Shown in pieces: positions 19,201-26,785 of a DNA stretch of 64,000 nucleotides; position 1 is the stretch's first letter, and each line of letters begins with the position of its first letter. The notes under the pieces were generated by a model. It made no database searches. It saw only the letters and a program-made list of their open reading frames with translations, and was not told the DNA's origin. The DNA is from Legionellaceae bacterium (GTDB lineage Bacteria; Pseudomonadota; Gammaproteobacteria; Legionellales; Legionellaceae), in the NCBI GenBank assembly GCA_018061965.1, contig JAGOTG010000013.1, positions 1 through 64,000 of the forward strand, read 5' to 3'. The position numbers and the translations under genes are program-made.

Positions 19201-22074
19201 GGGCAACCAACGCACAAGGTCACCCGTTTTATATACCCTGATTTTATGCTTGTCTATTACGACACCATCAAGAAAATTATTTTTTGTATAGTCATCCCTG
19301 TTTAAATAGCCTCGGGCTAAACCAACACCACCAATGTACAACTCGCCAAGCACGCCGATGGGTTGTAATGCCATATATTGATTCAGCACATAAGCTTGCG
19401 TATTAGCGATCGGTTTTCCTATATCCACTAACGATGTTTTTTTAATATGGCGGAAAGTTGCATAAATAGAGGTTTCTGTTGGGCCATAAATATTAAAAAG
19501 CTGCCCACACTTTTGTAAACTATCTGATAAATTGGGGGGTAAGGCTTCTCCCGCTGTTAAAATTTTGAAGCGTGTAGAGCCTAGCCAACCGCCAAGTATT
19601 AACATTTGCCAAGTACTTGGCGTTGCCTGCATAGCAGAAATTTTTCTCTTAATTAACAAATGGATTAATCTCTCTCCATCTATTCTGTCGTCCTCACTTG
19701 CAATCGTTACGGAAGCTCCAAATGATAGGGGTAGAAAATAATCAAGTGCGGCGACATCAAACGCTAAAGAAGTTGTGGCCAAAAACTTGGTTAAAGAATT
19801 AATTCTTGTTTTTTTAGCTATAGATAGTATGCAGTTAACAACACCTTTATGTTCTACTAAAACCCCTTTGGGTTTTCCAGTGGAACCTGATGTATAAATA
19901 AGATAAATAAGGTGATTTGATCTTGTGAGGTTGGTTAAATTTTCAATGGATTCACGCTTAATAATGGGCCATTGCTCATCTAAAATCACTGGCTTAGTCT
20001 TTGAACCAAGGAGGGTGGAAAAGCGGCTGGCAATTGAATGCTGTGTTATAAATAGCATGGCTTGGCAATCATCTAAGATATATTTGATGCGTTCTTCTGG
20101 GTAATCAGGGTCAACCGGTACATACGCCCCTCCTGCCTTTAATATCCCAATAATTGCGATAATCATTTCTAAACCGCGTTTAAGAGATATCACAACCAAA
20201 GTTTCTGGTTTGACACCCTGTCGTCGTAAGTAGTGAGCAAATTGGTTGCTTTGCTGATTCAATTCAGCGTAAGTTAAGGGTAGGCCACCAAAATCAACCG
20301 CAATACTATGGGGCGTTTTTAATGCCTGCTCTTCAAACAACTGATGTACAGTTTTGTCCTGTGGGAAATCTACGGTTGTTGCATTCCACTGGGTCAGTAT
20401 TTTTGTGCGTTCTTTTTTGGTTAAAAAATTTAGTCTAGAAATATTTTTTTCATATAAATTATTTGTGGTTAATGAGCTCAGCAGCTCTTTAATATGTCCA
20501 GGAATATTTCTTAGTGCAGCGACTAAATTGGGATTCGTGCTGGATTCATTAACAAATATGTGAATGCTGTTGGTAGATGACTCTATCACAACAATGATTG
20601 CATTCAGCTCTGAAAAATTATAATCATTAATATCTTCTATGAGTGCTACTGAAATAGGGAAGAACTTGGGACTACGCAATAGACTAGGGTAGCGGCAGTA
20701 CACATCTCTTGCATAGTACTGTTTAACAGTAAGCATATTTATTTTATTTTGGACGTGTTTTGCACAATCAAAAAAATCCATGTCATCATTAAAACTAATA
20801 TTCATCGGTACTTGGTTCACTACAGACCAATCTCGGAGAATATCTCGTGAGGTATGATAGCCAATACTTTGGCTGCTTTGATTGTTTAAACGGTAAAAAT
20901 AGATAAGACATAGTGTCAACAAAAGATCACTGCTTTGTATCAGAAGATCTGTTTTTTTAACTAACTCAGTTAATTGTCTTTGATCTAATTTCAGTTTACT
21001 AATAAGAGTAAACTCTAACTGAGATTCGTTTAATTCAATGGGAGTAAAAAAAGGAAACTTAATTCCTTGAAATCGGTTTAATTCATTAACCCAGAAATTT
21101 TCATATTTTGAACGGGTTTCGCTAGAATGTTCTAAATTTACTTTAGTGGCATTGCTCAGTATTTTTAATTTGCTTCCAGACTTTATTTTATATTTATCAC
21201 AAAGTTCATTGGCTGCAAATGACGTACCATTCATTGAGCGCACTGCGGTCAAAATCAAGTCATAGGTTTTAGTCGATATTTGTAATGTCTCGGATGTAAC
21301 ATTCACAACTGTACCTGGAGGCGTATCCGATAGTTGAGCGGATATATGGTGAGCATCAACAATAAAATCATGATCCTCTATAGAAATTTTAGCACTTGCC
21401 AAACGATTAGTTGTATTACCAAATTGAAGTGCTCTACATAATTTATCTATCTCATGAGCAGACTGATTCCAATCGACCCAGCCATTTGCTGGGGGTTTTT
21501 TATGACGACCAAAATAGCTTCTTAGGCTTAGCTCTTGGGGTGTTCGCTTGTAACGTCGGCTTGCTAATTCCTCAATCAACTCAGAAAAAGCAGTAATTGC
21601 CAAATCAAAGCATTTCAAATTAAGACTGAGGGCTGTTTCATCGTTATTTATTTCGACTATTGCTTGCTTAAGAATATCACCCGCGTCCAGTTCCTGAGTC
21701 ATTACATGCCATGAAATACCATGCTGCTCTTCACCATTTAAAATGGCCCAAGAAGTCGCATGTATTCCGGCATATTTCGGTAACAACGCATCGTGATAAT
21801 TAATCGCAAAATATTTTGGTAACGTTAAACATGCTTTTGGCAGTACGTGTTGATTGTTTATGCTAAACAAGTAGTCGCAAGGCGACTCGATTAAATGTTG
21901 TTCGAAATTAGAGATGCTCAAACAGGGGATTTTTTGATCTTTTATCCATGTTTCAACTATAGTATCGGAAGATGCCATCCCTAAGATAAGATGTCCTTTT
22001 TCCAATAAAATATTCGCACATTTTATGACTAGATTGCCATCGCCAATAAGATAACAGTTAAACTGATTTTCCAT
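13267..22074 (-). CDS. Dimodular non-ribosomal peptide synthetase with formyltransferase start
   Basis: 2935 residues. Order: formyltransferase domain (1-310; N92, H94 and D130 match the catalytic Asn-His-Asp of methionyl-tRNA formyltransferase), a condensation-like stretch without HHxxxDG (about 320-560), A1 (575-1080; YTSGSTGKPKG), T1 (FSLGGDSI, about 1130), an epimerase-type domain (HHLVVDGVSW), a condensation domain (PHLIIDGW), A2 (about 2095-2590), T2 (FDLGGHSL, about 2630), and thioesterase (GGASGGS with Ser2768, Asp2795, His2899). Predicted product: a formylated D-residue joined to a second residue, released by the TE. Eye-read pocket codes are A1 D-V-L-Q-L-A-I-I-Y-K (unassigned) and A2 D-F-W-S-I-D-M-V-H-K (close to threonine, but Asp replaces Gly at 301). 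The hydrolase gene lies 15 bases upstream in the same operon. No phosphopantetheinyl transferase or exporter is in the window. Confidence 0.92.
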   Translation of the reverse strand: MENQFNCYLIGDGNLVIKCANILLEKGHLILGMASSDTIVETWIKDQKIPCLSISNFEQHLIESPCDYLFSINNQHVLPKACLTLPKYFAINYHDALLPKYAGIHATSWAILNGEEQHGISWHVMTQELDAGDILKQAIVEINNDETALSLNLKCFDLAITAFSELIEELASRRYKRTPQELSLRSYFGRHKKPPANGWVDWNQSAHEIDKLCRALQFGNTTNRLASAKISIEDHDFIVDAHHISAQLSDTPPGTVVNVTSETLQISTKTYDLILTAVRSMNGTSFAANELCDKYKIKSGSKLKILSNATKVNLEHSSETRSKYENFWVNELNRFQGIKFPFFTPIELNESQLEFTLISKLKLDQRQLTELVKKTDLLIQSSDLLLTLCLIYFYRLNNQSSQSIGYHTSRDILRDWSVVNQVPMNISFNDDMDFFDCAKHVQNKINMLTVKQYYARDVYCRYPSLLRSPKFFPISVALIEDINDYNFSELNAIIVVIESSTNSIHIFVNESSTNPNLVAALRNIPGHIKELLSSLTTNNLYEKNISRLNFLTKKERTKILTQWNATTVDFPQDKTVHQLFEEQALKTPHSIAVDFGGLPLTYAELNQQSNQFAHYLRRQGVKPETLVVISLKRGLEMIIAIIGILKAGGAYVPVDPDYPEERIKYILDDCQAMLFITQHSIASRFSTLLGSKTKPVILDEQWPIIKRESIENLTNLTRSNHLIYLIYTSGSTGKPKGVLVEHKGVVNCILSIAKKTRINSLTKFLATTSLAFDVAALDYFLPLSFGASVTIASEDDRIDGERLIHLLIKRKISAMQATPSTWQMLILGGWLGSTRFKILTAGEALPPNLSDSLQKCGQLFNIYGPTETSIYATFRHIKKTSLVDIGKPIANTQAYVLNQYMALQPIGVLGELYIGGVGLARGYLNRDDYTKNNFLDGVVIDKHKIRVYKTGDLVRWLPDGSLDYMGRIDNQVKIRGYRIELGEIEQALLEDPGIVNAIVLPFENNGQKKLIAYVQRNSGLEVFNQENLRNNLAKKLPAFMIPSSYMELNSVPLNTNGKVDRNKLLQIYHNKNATEESVAVVFKTKIEAALYGIWQEVLNAHPLFVKDNFFSLGGDSILAMQIVSKARQSGIYCTVKQIFLHPTIRELAVVIKEINPTRNLEAHKEGAFPLAPIQSWFFEQNFVLKEHWSQVCLVDIVKSVDTNILYQSLKTLVSEHDALRIRFYQERNVWKQHYADDASILFHTVELESLPNQKDWEQLSASWQSDIQNTFNLEKGPLVGAVLFTIHQVPQKLLLVVHHLVVDGVSWRILIQDLYIMYGKNLNRQFSRLNHTTASYKSWVLELHQYADSSLPNKEKKFWLQQQSAMALPKDFDNVLNIEEDVASCARQLSLSETQTLLKQPIHDASLRINDLLLTILARTFELWTKSNCILIDMESHGREELENNLDLSHTVGWFTSLYPLYLVWPAMASIDLVLDSIKKQIRLIPNNGIMYGVLRYLNNEPNHTLKKLRAEISFNYWGQFQTQLENDTFQLNAVQLVSAKENKRPYIIDINCWIVNKQFHISFTYNKTHYKSETIRSLVESYIQLMRNFLLRRDTSNDEPVFLEKLGQSGLNKHKNIKEIYPLAPIQKGMLFHMLRNPESEAYSIQLYWQFNGKLDVQLYQQAWEIILHKYDVFRTSFLWDKTDEPAQMVHDDVALLLRNHDWSGLSKQDFEQRWEAFLKADRQVGFNLTSPPLIRLALISASENVYLMLISLPHLIIDGWCIPILLRELSTIYQTLCTGDRPDLILSRPYSCYIQWLQKQDLKIKEDEIFWRNYLLGFHSPTDLVIAKNYSAKKMSDAEYQTTHIELSTRITKQITQFAKKNRVTLNTIFQGLWGILIARYSQADDIVFGITLSTRSQELVHSEDMMGLFINTIPMRIKTGKNIDVLTYLNLIQINFTELQERRYTPLTEIENWSDVSADSNLFESVMVFENYPVDSAAQYLFDSRQVQIHDPSHYPIVFYVTPGNQFSLRVNYDSALISEKSIERLVGHLQTLLNDMVNHPKQVIAKLALLTDFEYKQFLENAYTPIENLYLGMNTPHQIFEQRVNETPDRLALIFEEQQVTYRQLNEKSNQLAHYLRQLGVKAESIVAICIERSIDMIVGILGILKAGGAYLPIDPIYPDMRIEYILAHSKTQHFLLQQHLFDRLKNSIPSDISTLLIDSDYEKIKLNPKENLSNVVTLESLMYVIYTSGSTGKPKGVLLEQRNVLHLFNAANQILDITKEDRWTLFHSIAFDFSVWEIWGALLYGGLLVIVPHKAANAADDFYRLLIKNKITILSQTPSAFHQLALIDNALQQNLFLRFIIFDGEVLSPKVVQLWFASHNYHQPKLINMYGITETTVHLTHCEITPEKLIDGLRYPIGKGLPGVALYVLDEYLQPVPIGVPGELYVAGNFLARGYVDKELTQKRFINTSFDHKIGSRFYKTGDLARRLEYGDLDYLGRIDNQVKFRGYRIELDEVITWIEKYPGITNAIVVIHKGKHNDNYFIAYIVANKQHTIETKNIKTYLHQYLPNYMIPDLFIFLDSMPLTSNGKIDKQALPLPDVQSFNSNEVVHPRTPEEKILVDIWKKVLKLDNIGVYDNFFDLGGHSLLALKLLLQIKRRFSIDLPVRAILDASTIAELATLVANNSELPSHKLTRPNMPCLIPLQPEGNRPPLFLIHPIGGTIFWYLPLVKHFGKNQPLYGIQDPGIEDSDAILFETLEQMASFYIKVIQSIQPQGPYLLGGASGGSIISFEMTRQLLLKGEQVDFVGLLDGWVPHPEQLRHEEIFEATMRRQYNLMSEKFKADGIDSAEKLLKLQWQRAQLLDNYKITSIEAKLTLFKANEITSVYQPYASSPLNHWENYSTHPIKLHHVSGDHETMFQEPHATTLSQLIMNELNNINKISQNVEHSDDE

Positions 22075-22089
22075 TTACACTTGCCTAGG

Positions 22090-23022
22090 TTAAATTAGTT
22101 TGTCAAAAAAATCATTATAAAATGCGTCTGGTTTTTCTATATAGGGACAATGACCGCATTGTTTATAATTTATGAGCTGTATTGATTGCATGTTTAAAAG
22201 AGTTTCGGTTATTTCTGCATTCATTGGGGTTATGTAATCTTCCTCGCCATTGAATATTTGGATGGGTATTCGGTTGGCAATTGATTTTATATTAGAAAGG
22301 GTATCAATTTTATCCAAAATGGCATCGAAAAAGTGTTTCCTGAATTTTTGATTCATTTCTAACCCTAAAATATTTGTCTTCCAATGTTCAAAATAAGCGT
22401 ATTTGTATTGAATTTTGTCTAGGAAAAATGCTTTGTGATAAATTGCCATGGTTTCCTTCAGCCATTTATAATGAGCTTTGGTATTTTTGGAAAGTGCTTG
22501 GCGATTAGAAGGCTGATATGTATAGAAGGATTGCGTATCATGAAGCAGATTATCTTGGTCTAAAAAAAAATTCTGCACACGCTGTTGTTCGGCAAATTGT
22601 TTAAAACTGTCATCAGATGCCGAGAAATTAGAATCGGTACCCTGAATAGGGATTCCAGACAGCTTTAACCAGGAGATATCTTCTGGATGTTGCATAACAT
22701 AGCTTGTGGCGACACAAGCTGGAGCGGAGAATCCCAGCATCCCTATTTTGGGTTGTTTAAATCGTTCTTTTATGGTCTGTATAATTTCGTGCTCAAGAGC
22801 AATCATACTTTCTAAGGTATGAGTTTCTTCATTTGAGTCATTATCGGTCCACAATGGATCGCAGGAAGTAAATGTGAATTTTTCTGTTAATCCTGCGTAT
22901 ATAAGGGGCCTTAAATAAAAAGAGCTGGGGCCAACAATATGACAAATGTTTTGTCCAGAACCTATGCAAACTAGGGTTCTCTTTGCATCTCTTATAGGTA
23001 TCTCTAGCAAGCTTATAGACAT
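22090..23022 (-). CDS. Alpha/beta hydrolase coupled to the NRPS
   Basis: A 310-residue alpha/beta-hydrolase-fold protein. The nucleophile elbow is GFSAPACV (Ser about 99), the acid is probably in NGEEDYITP, and the histidine is in CGHCPYIEKP near the C-terminus. The second residue after the serine is proline, as in some proline-iminopeptidase-like enzymes. Its stop lies 15 bases before the NRPS start, so both genes are probably one operon with this gene first. It could release, trim or hydrolyse the NRPS product (type II thioesterase-like or peptidase-like); the sequence does not decide which. No signal peptide. Confidence 0.75.
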   Translation of the reverse strand: MSISLLEIPIRDAKRTLVCIGSGQNICHIVGPSSFYLRPLIYAGLTEKFTFTSCDPLWTDNDSNEETHTLESMIALEHEIIQTIKERFKQPKIGMLGFSAPACVATSYVMQHPEDISWLKLSGIPIQGTDSNFSASDDSFKQFAEQQRVQNFFLDQDNLLHDTQSFYTYQPSNRQALSKNTKAHYKWLKETMAIYHKAFFLDKIQYKYAYFEHWKTNILGLEMNQKFRKHFFDAILDKIDTLSNIKSIANRIPIQIFNGEEDYITPMNAEITETLLNMQSIQLINYKQCGHCPYIEKPDAFYNDFFDKLI

Positions 23023-23165
23023 TAATATAATCTTCAGGGAAATAATTTTGTATTATCTGTTAAATAGGTTTAAAAATCTACAGATGATGTTTTTTTGTCA
23101 TATCCGTCAACCACGTTTAAAGAGGGTTACTCCCTAAAAACTGTACGGCCCTGCGCCATTCAACC

Positions 23166-24296
23166 TTAATTACACGATGGTACTGTTTTTTCGGTAGTTT
23201 GTGCGCTTTTGTGTATGATTTGGTGAGGTATAGAAGGTCTTTTCCAAACAGTGAATGCTGAAGAGTCTGATTGAAATTTATTTGGATTCAATTTTACACT
23301 AACCCAATGATCCAGACCTTTTTTATAGTGAAGATGGAGCCTCCGCATAGTCTGCTGATGCTGTTCACTCAGCCCCTCTTTTTGGACGAAATGAATCAAG
23401 GTATCACCAAAAGAGTGAATGAGAGCTTGTAACTTAGGGTAATAAGTATCAAAAATTTTAGGATCTGCTGTGCTTTCTTGAAGTAAAGTATACGACTCGC
23501 CAAACCAAACCTTTAAAACAGCTTTATTCTTGAGAAGAACACCAGCCAACTCATAGTGAAGACTATTCGATTTAACAAGATAAACACTGGGGTTGCTAGA
23601 AAGAACTTGTGATAAAGGGTATCTTTCTCTTTTCATATTGTGCCAAGGATTTCGTAAAACAACCCACCAACTAGTGGAGTCTTTATGGTGTTTCTCAATA
23701 GTCTCTAATCGAAATGCATGACGCAAACCAGGAGATAATTCAAATGACATATAAAGGGGTGGGTTGGGCAATAATTGTTTTAGTATCCAGAAATCTGCAA
23801 ATTTAATAGGTTTTATATCTAATGAAAGCCATTCCGCAATAAAGCTTAATGTGCTGAATTGAGTCTGCTCGGCGTAACGAATAATACCCATATTATGCGC
23901 TTCAATGCTGTTCGTAACCGGTTGCCAATTATTATAAAAATAATAAGAACATATACGTTCTAAAATTTTTATGGCAAGTGCATTTGTTTTGACGCCTTTC
24001 GTTTCTCCCGCTATTTGCTCACATTTCTCGCGACTCACAAAAAAAACATCTTCATCGGTTGAATTATCATAAAAATATCGGTATTGCGTCAGGTTTTTAT
24101 TTTTTAAGTTTTCGCTATGATAAGTTCGCTTGATTCGTACAACGACGCCATCTTCTCTCTTGTGAAACATAGATTTGATAAAATCCAACCCTTCGGTGCT
24201 GGTATTCATAAGACAATCTAATACAGTTAACAAAGAACAGTTTCCCACGCGACCCTGTTCAATGGTTGTTTGGTTTTGTGTTGAGAAAAGATTCAT
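23166..24296 (-). CDS. Calpain-like (C2 family) cysteine protease
   Basis: 376 residues. The N-terminus has EQGRVGNCSLLTVL with Gln14 and Cys20, matching the oxyanion Gln and catalytic Cys of calpains (Q-G-x-x-G-D/N-C-x-x-L). LRHAFRLETI supplies His193, and VVLRNPWHN supplies Asn216 in the L-R-N-P-W signature. The His-to-Asn spacing (23) is close to that of animal calpains (24). ALAIKILERICSYYF (about 106-120) resembles the helix before the calpain active-site cleft. The calcium-binding and C2-like domains are absent; residues 230-376 are unassigned. Bacterial calpains are rare. No signal peptide, so if exported a dedicated system would be needed. Single-gene unit upstream of the NRPS operon on the same strand. 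Confidence 0.75.
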   Translation of the reverse strand: MNLFSTQNQTTIEQGRVGNCSLLTVLDCLMNTSTEGLDFIKSMFHKREDGVVVRIKRTYHSENLKNKNLTQYRYFYDNSTDEDVFFVSREKCEQIAGETKGVKTNALAIKILERICSYYFYNNWQPVTNSIEAHNMGIIRYAEQTQFSTLSFIAEWLSLDIKPIKFADFWILKQLLPNPPLYMSFELSPGLRHAFRLETIEKHHKDSTSWWVVLRNPWHNMKRERYPLSQVLSSNPSVYLVKSNSLHYELAGVLLKNKAVLKVWFGESYTLLQESTADPKIFDTYYPKLQALIHSFGDTLIHFVQKEGLSEQHQQTMRRLHLHYKKGLDHWVSVKLNPNKFQSDSSAFTVWKRPSIPHQIIHKSAQTTEKTVPSCN

Positions 24297-24391
24297 GGTG
24301 TGCGCAATTGTTGCGTAAATTCGGTAGTCAGTATATCATTTATAGGGACACTGTGTAAATAATTTAATCATTAAGTCGGGTCGGTGTCTCA

Positions 24392-24425
24392 AAACCTGCA
24401 ACGGTATTCGTACCATTGCAGGTTT
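24392..24425. terminator. Hairpin downstream of the PAP2 gene
   Basis: Arms AAACCTGCAACGG (24392-24404) and CCATTGCAGGTTT (24413-24425) pair with one G-T type mismatch around an 8-base loop. It lies between the PAP2 stop at 24488 and the calpain-like gene start at 24296, both on the minus strand, and so probably ends the PAP2 transcript. Only a short T-run follows. Confidence 0.5.
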
Positions 24426-24487
24426 GGGTGAGTGTTCGGATATCGAAGTATAAAAATTTATCCATAACTGACGTTAAAATACCGTTA

Positions 24488-24937
24488 TTATCCAACCATC
24501 CAATGCCAAATATAAAATGCGATAGCCCCTATTATTGCGCCAGGCACCAGATCAACAACGTAATGCTGTTTGATTTTTAGTGCGCTTGTCCCTATCAATA
24601 CTGGAAAGAGCCATCCAACAAAAATAAAATTGGGGTACGCTTGCGAAATCGTGAGATCGACCATGGTCGCTACAGAGACGTGCATGCTTGGCATTGAATT
24701 ACGTGCGTTATCAAAACTCCAAACTAGCTCAACAAACCGCATCGAGCGAGGGAATTTACGGCTAATGCTACTCTTGCGTGCGTTTTCTCGCCATACAGCA
24801 GGAGCGGCCACTGGGTGTCGCAAAAAGAAATACGTCTGCATCATTAATAAAAATAGAAAACCACCCACTGTAGTGGCGTATGCCTCCCAGTTTGGTTGCG
24901 AAAGCGCCGCCCATCTTATAATTTTGTGATTGAACAA
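24488..24937 (-). CDS. PAP2-superfamily phosphatase-like protein, probably 5'-truncated
   Basis: 149 residues with two clear PAP2 elements: NSMPSMHVSVATM (phosphatase motif 2) and KIKQHYVVDLVPG (motif 3, His and Asp). The first motif (K-x6-R-P) is not evident, and the protein begins only one membrane segment before motif 2, where family members of this inositol-phosphoceramide-synthase-like type usually have more. The annotated start lies inside a perfect inverted repeat (24909-24952), which suggests the 5' end was lost by rearrangement. Integral membrane lipid phosphatase or transferase if functional; activity is doubtful. Confidence 0.6.
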   Translation of the reverse strand: MFNHKIIRWAALSQPNWEAYATTVGGFLFLLMMQTYFFLRHPVAAPAVWRENARKSSISRKFPRSMRFVELVWSFDNARNSMPSMHVSVATMVDLTISQAYPNFIFVGWLFPVLIGTSALKIKQHYVVDLVPGAIIGAIAFYIWHWMVG

Positions 24938-24952
24938 AATTATAAGATGGGC
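24909..24952. repeat. Perfect 18-bp inverted repeat across the PAP2 gene start
   Basis: GCCCATCTTATAATTTTG (24909-24926) is followed by an 8-base spacer and its exact complement (24935-24952), with partial pairing extending a few bases further on both sides. Half the palindrome is the first codons of the PAP2 frame. This looks like a small inverted duplication or a deletion scar rather than a terminator, since no T-run flanks it. Confidence 0.7.
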
Positions 24953-24981
24953 AGCGGTTTAGAGAGTAAGACGCTAGATAT

Positions 24982-25335
24982 TTAATTAGGTCCGCTTAGT
25001 CGTTCGCATGCTTTGTCAATTTTTTTGATGTCCACTCGAGTTGGCGCAGTTTTTTTTGGTAGAGTTATCCATAGCATCCCTTTTTTGAAAGAGGTTGTTA
25101 CTTTATCAGCGTCGACAGCCAAAGGGATATAAATACTGCGTAAATATTGGCCATAATTAATTTCGCGAGTGATATAATTTTTTCTTTCATCTTTTTTGGA
25201 GATTGGTTTCTCACCTTGAATGGTTAGTAAATTATCATTCAGGGTTATTTGGATATCTTTTTCATCCAATCCAGGCATTTCAGCTTCAATTTTGTAGCAT
25301 TTACTGTCTTCAACCAAATCCAGGGCGGGAGACAA
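24982..25335 (-). CDS. Small heat shock protein (Hsp20/alpha-crystallin domain)
   Basis: The alpha-crystallin domain is complete: PALDLVEDSKCYKIEAEMPGLDEKDI, NDNLLTIQGEK, then the C-terminal GMLWITLPKK, equivalent to the conserved G-V-L-x-(I/V)-x-x-P. It acts as an ATP-independent holdase for unfolding proteins. The start is uncertain: the only start codon near the domain is TTG at 25335, without Shine-Dalgarno, while the frame stays open and Hsp20-like (LQDFYDLFKV) up to a TGA at 25441-25443 with no ATG. The 5' end may therefore be lost, or a rare start is used. Lies downstream of trhP on the same strand, 55 or more bases away. Confidence 0.75.
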   Translation of the reverse strand: MSPALDLVEDSKCYKIEAEMPGLDEKDIQITLNDNLLTIQGEKPISKKDERKNYITREINYGQYLRSIYIPLAVDADKVTTSFKKGMLWITLPKKTAPTRVDIKKIDKACERLSGPN

Positions 25336-25495
25336 ACTAATTACTTTAAATAGGTCATAAAAATCCTGCAGGGCCTTACCAACTTTCTGTTGAGTAGACC
25401 TTATTGATGAATAGGTCTGTGAAAATTCTTTTAATTCAGCTCATTCTTCTTATTGAAAATAGCTACATTTTCTTTTTAGACAAGTAATAAATGGC

Positions 25496-26785
25496 TCATT
25501 CACTCCAATGACGAATTAAATAACCCAGCTCCAATTGGCTAGTATTGTTCAATATAACAGGAATATGAACAATATGTCCGCTGCCGGTTGCACGATCGAT
25601 AGATTGTCCAAGTTTATCTTCTATGGCATCGAGATGAAACGTTTGATTACCTGTGGGCAACATAATTTCAAGGGTATCGCCAATTGAAAATTGATTTTTG
25701 ACGTGAACAGTCAGTTGATTGCGAGCCTCATCATAAGCAACCAGATCGCCTACCACTTGCTGTTTAATGCCAGTAACATTACGATCTTTATAGCTTTGAT
25801 ATTCTTCCGGTACATGGCGACGATAAAATCCTTCGGTATAACCTCTAAGGGATAAGCCCTCAAGCGCGTCCATTAATGCTCGATCAAACGGCTTGTTTGC
25901 AACAGCGTCATCGATTGCTTGCCTATAGAGTTGAGTCGTTCGTGCTACATAAAAATCGGATTTTGTACGTCCTTCAATTTTGACACAATCTATTCCCATT
26001 TGTGTGAGTGTTTCTATGTGTTGAATGGCTCGCAAGTCTTTGGAGTTAAATAAATAGGTGCCATGCTCATCTTCTTCAAGCATGTTCATATCACCTTCGC
26101 GTTGTGGGCTTTGTTCAAATACATGGCTTTTTGATTCGACATGAGTGTTACCCCACTCATCTTCATGTCCTTCTTTAATATTATATTTCCAGCGACATGC
26201 ATTGGTACAAGCACCTTGATTGGAATCGCGATGATTAAAATAACCGGATAGCAAACAACGTCCGGAATAAGCCATGCATAATGCGCCATGAACAAAAACT
26301 TCAAGCTCAATGTCAGGGCATTCTTCTCGGATAGTCTGAATTTCTTTTAATGATAATTCTCGGGACAAAATAACTCGTTCAATCCCGTTTTTTTGCCAAA
26401 ATTTAACGCTGGCAAAATTCATCACGCTAGATTGAACAGAAAGATGAATGGGTTGGTCTGGCCAACGCTCCCTGACCATCATAATAAGGCCAGGGTCGGT
26501 CATGATTAATGCATCAGGACCGGCTTCTATGATCGCAGCCAGGTCATCTATATAGGTTTTAATTTTTCCATTGGGTGCAATAATATTACTGGCCACAAAA
26601 AATAACTTGTTTTGACTGTGAGCTTCATTAATACCAATAACCAAATTTTCATGATTAAACTCATTGTTTCTTGCACGCAGACTATAGCGTGGTTGGCCTG
26701 CATAAACAGCATCTGCGCCGTAAGCAAATGCACGTCTCATGTGTTTTAATGAACCCGCTGGGGATAATAATTCAGGACGTTTCAT
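25496..26785 (-). CDS. trhP: Peptidase U32-family tRNA hydroxylase TrhP (YegQ)
   Basis: 429 residues matching YegQ/TrhP: RPELLSPAGSLKHMRRAFAYGADAVY at the N-terminus, then ELEVFVHGALCMAYSGRCLLSGYF and GACTNACRW, whose cysteines bind an iron-sulfur cluster in this family. TrhP makes 5-hydroxyuridine at position 34 of tRNAs and depends on prephenate as known from E. coli. The gene overlaps the end of the chorismate mutase-like gene by 14 bases, so the two are probably translationally coupled. ATG at 26785 gives better spacing from GGA than the ATG three codons earlier. Full length. Confidence 0.9.
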   Translation of the reverse strand: MKRPELLSPAGSLKHMRRAFAYGADAVYAGQPRYSLRARNNEFNHENLVIGINEAHSQNKLFFVASNIIAPNGKIKTYIDDLAAIIEAGPDALIMTDPGLIMMVRERWPDQPIHLSVQSSVMNFASVKFWQKNGIERVILSRELSLKEIQTIREECPDIELEVFVHGALCMAYSGRCLLSGYFNHRDSNQGACTNACRWKYNIKEGHEDEWGNTHVESKSHVFEQSPQREGDMNMLEEDEHGTYLFNSKDLRAIQHIETLTQMGIDCVKIEGRTKSDFYVARTTQLYRQAIDDAVANKPFDRALMDALEGLSLRGYTEGFYRRHVPEEYQSYKDRNVTGIKQQVVGDLVAYDEARNQLTVHVKNQFSIGDTLEIMLPTGNQTFHLDAIEDKLGQSIDRATGSGHIVHIPVILNNTSQLELGYLIRHWSE

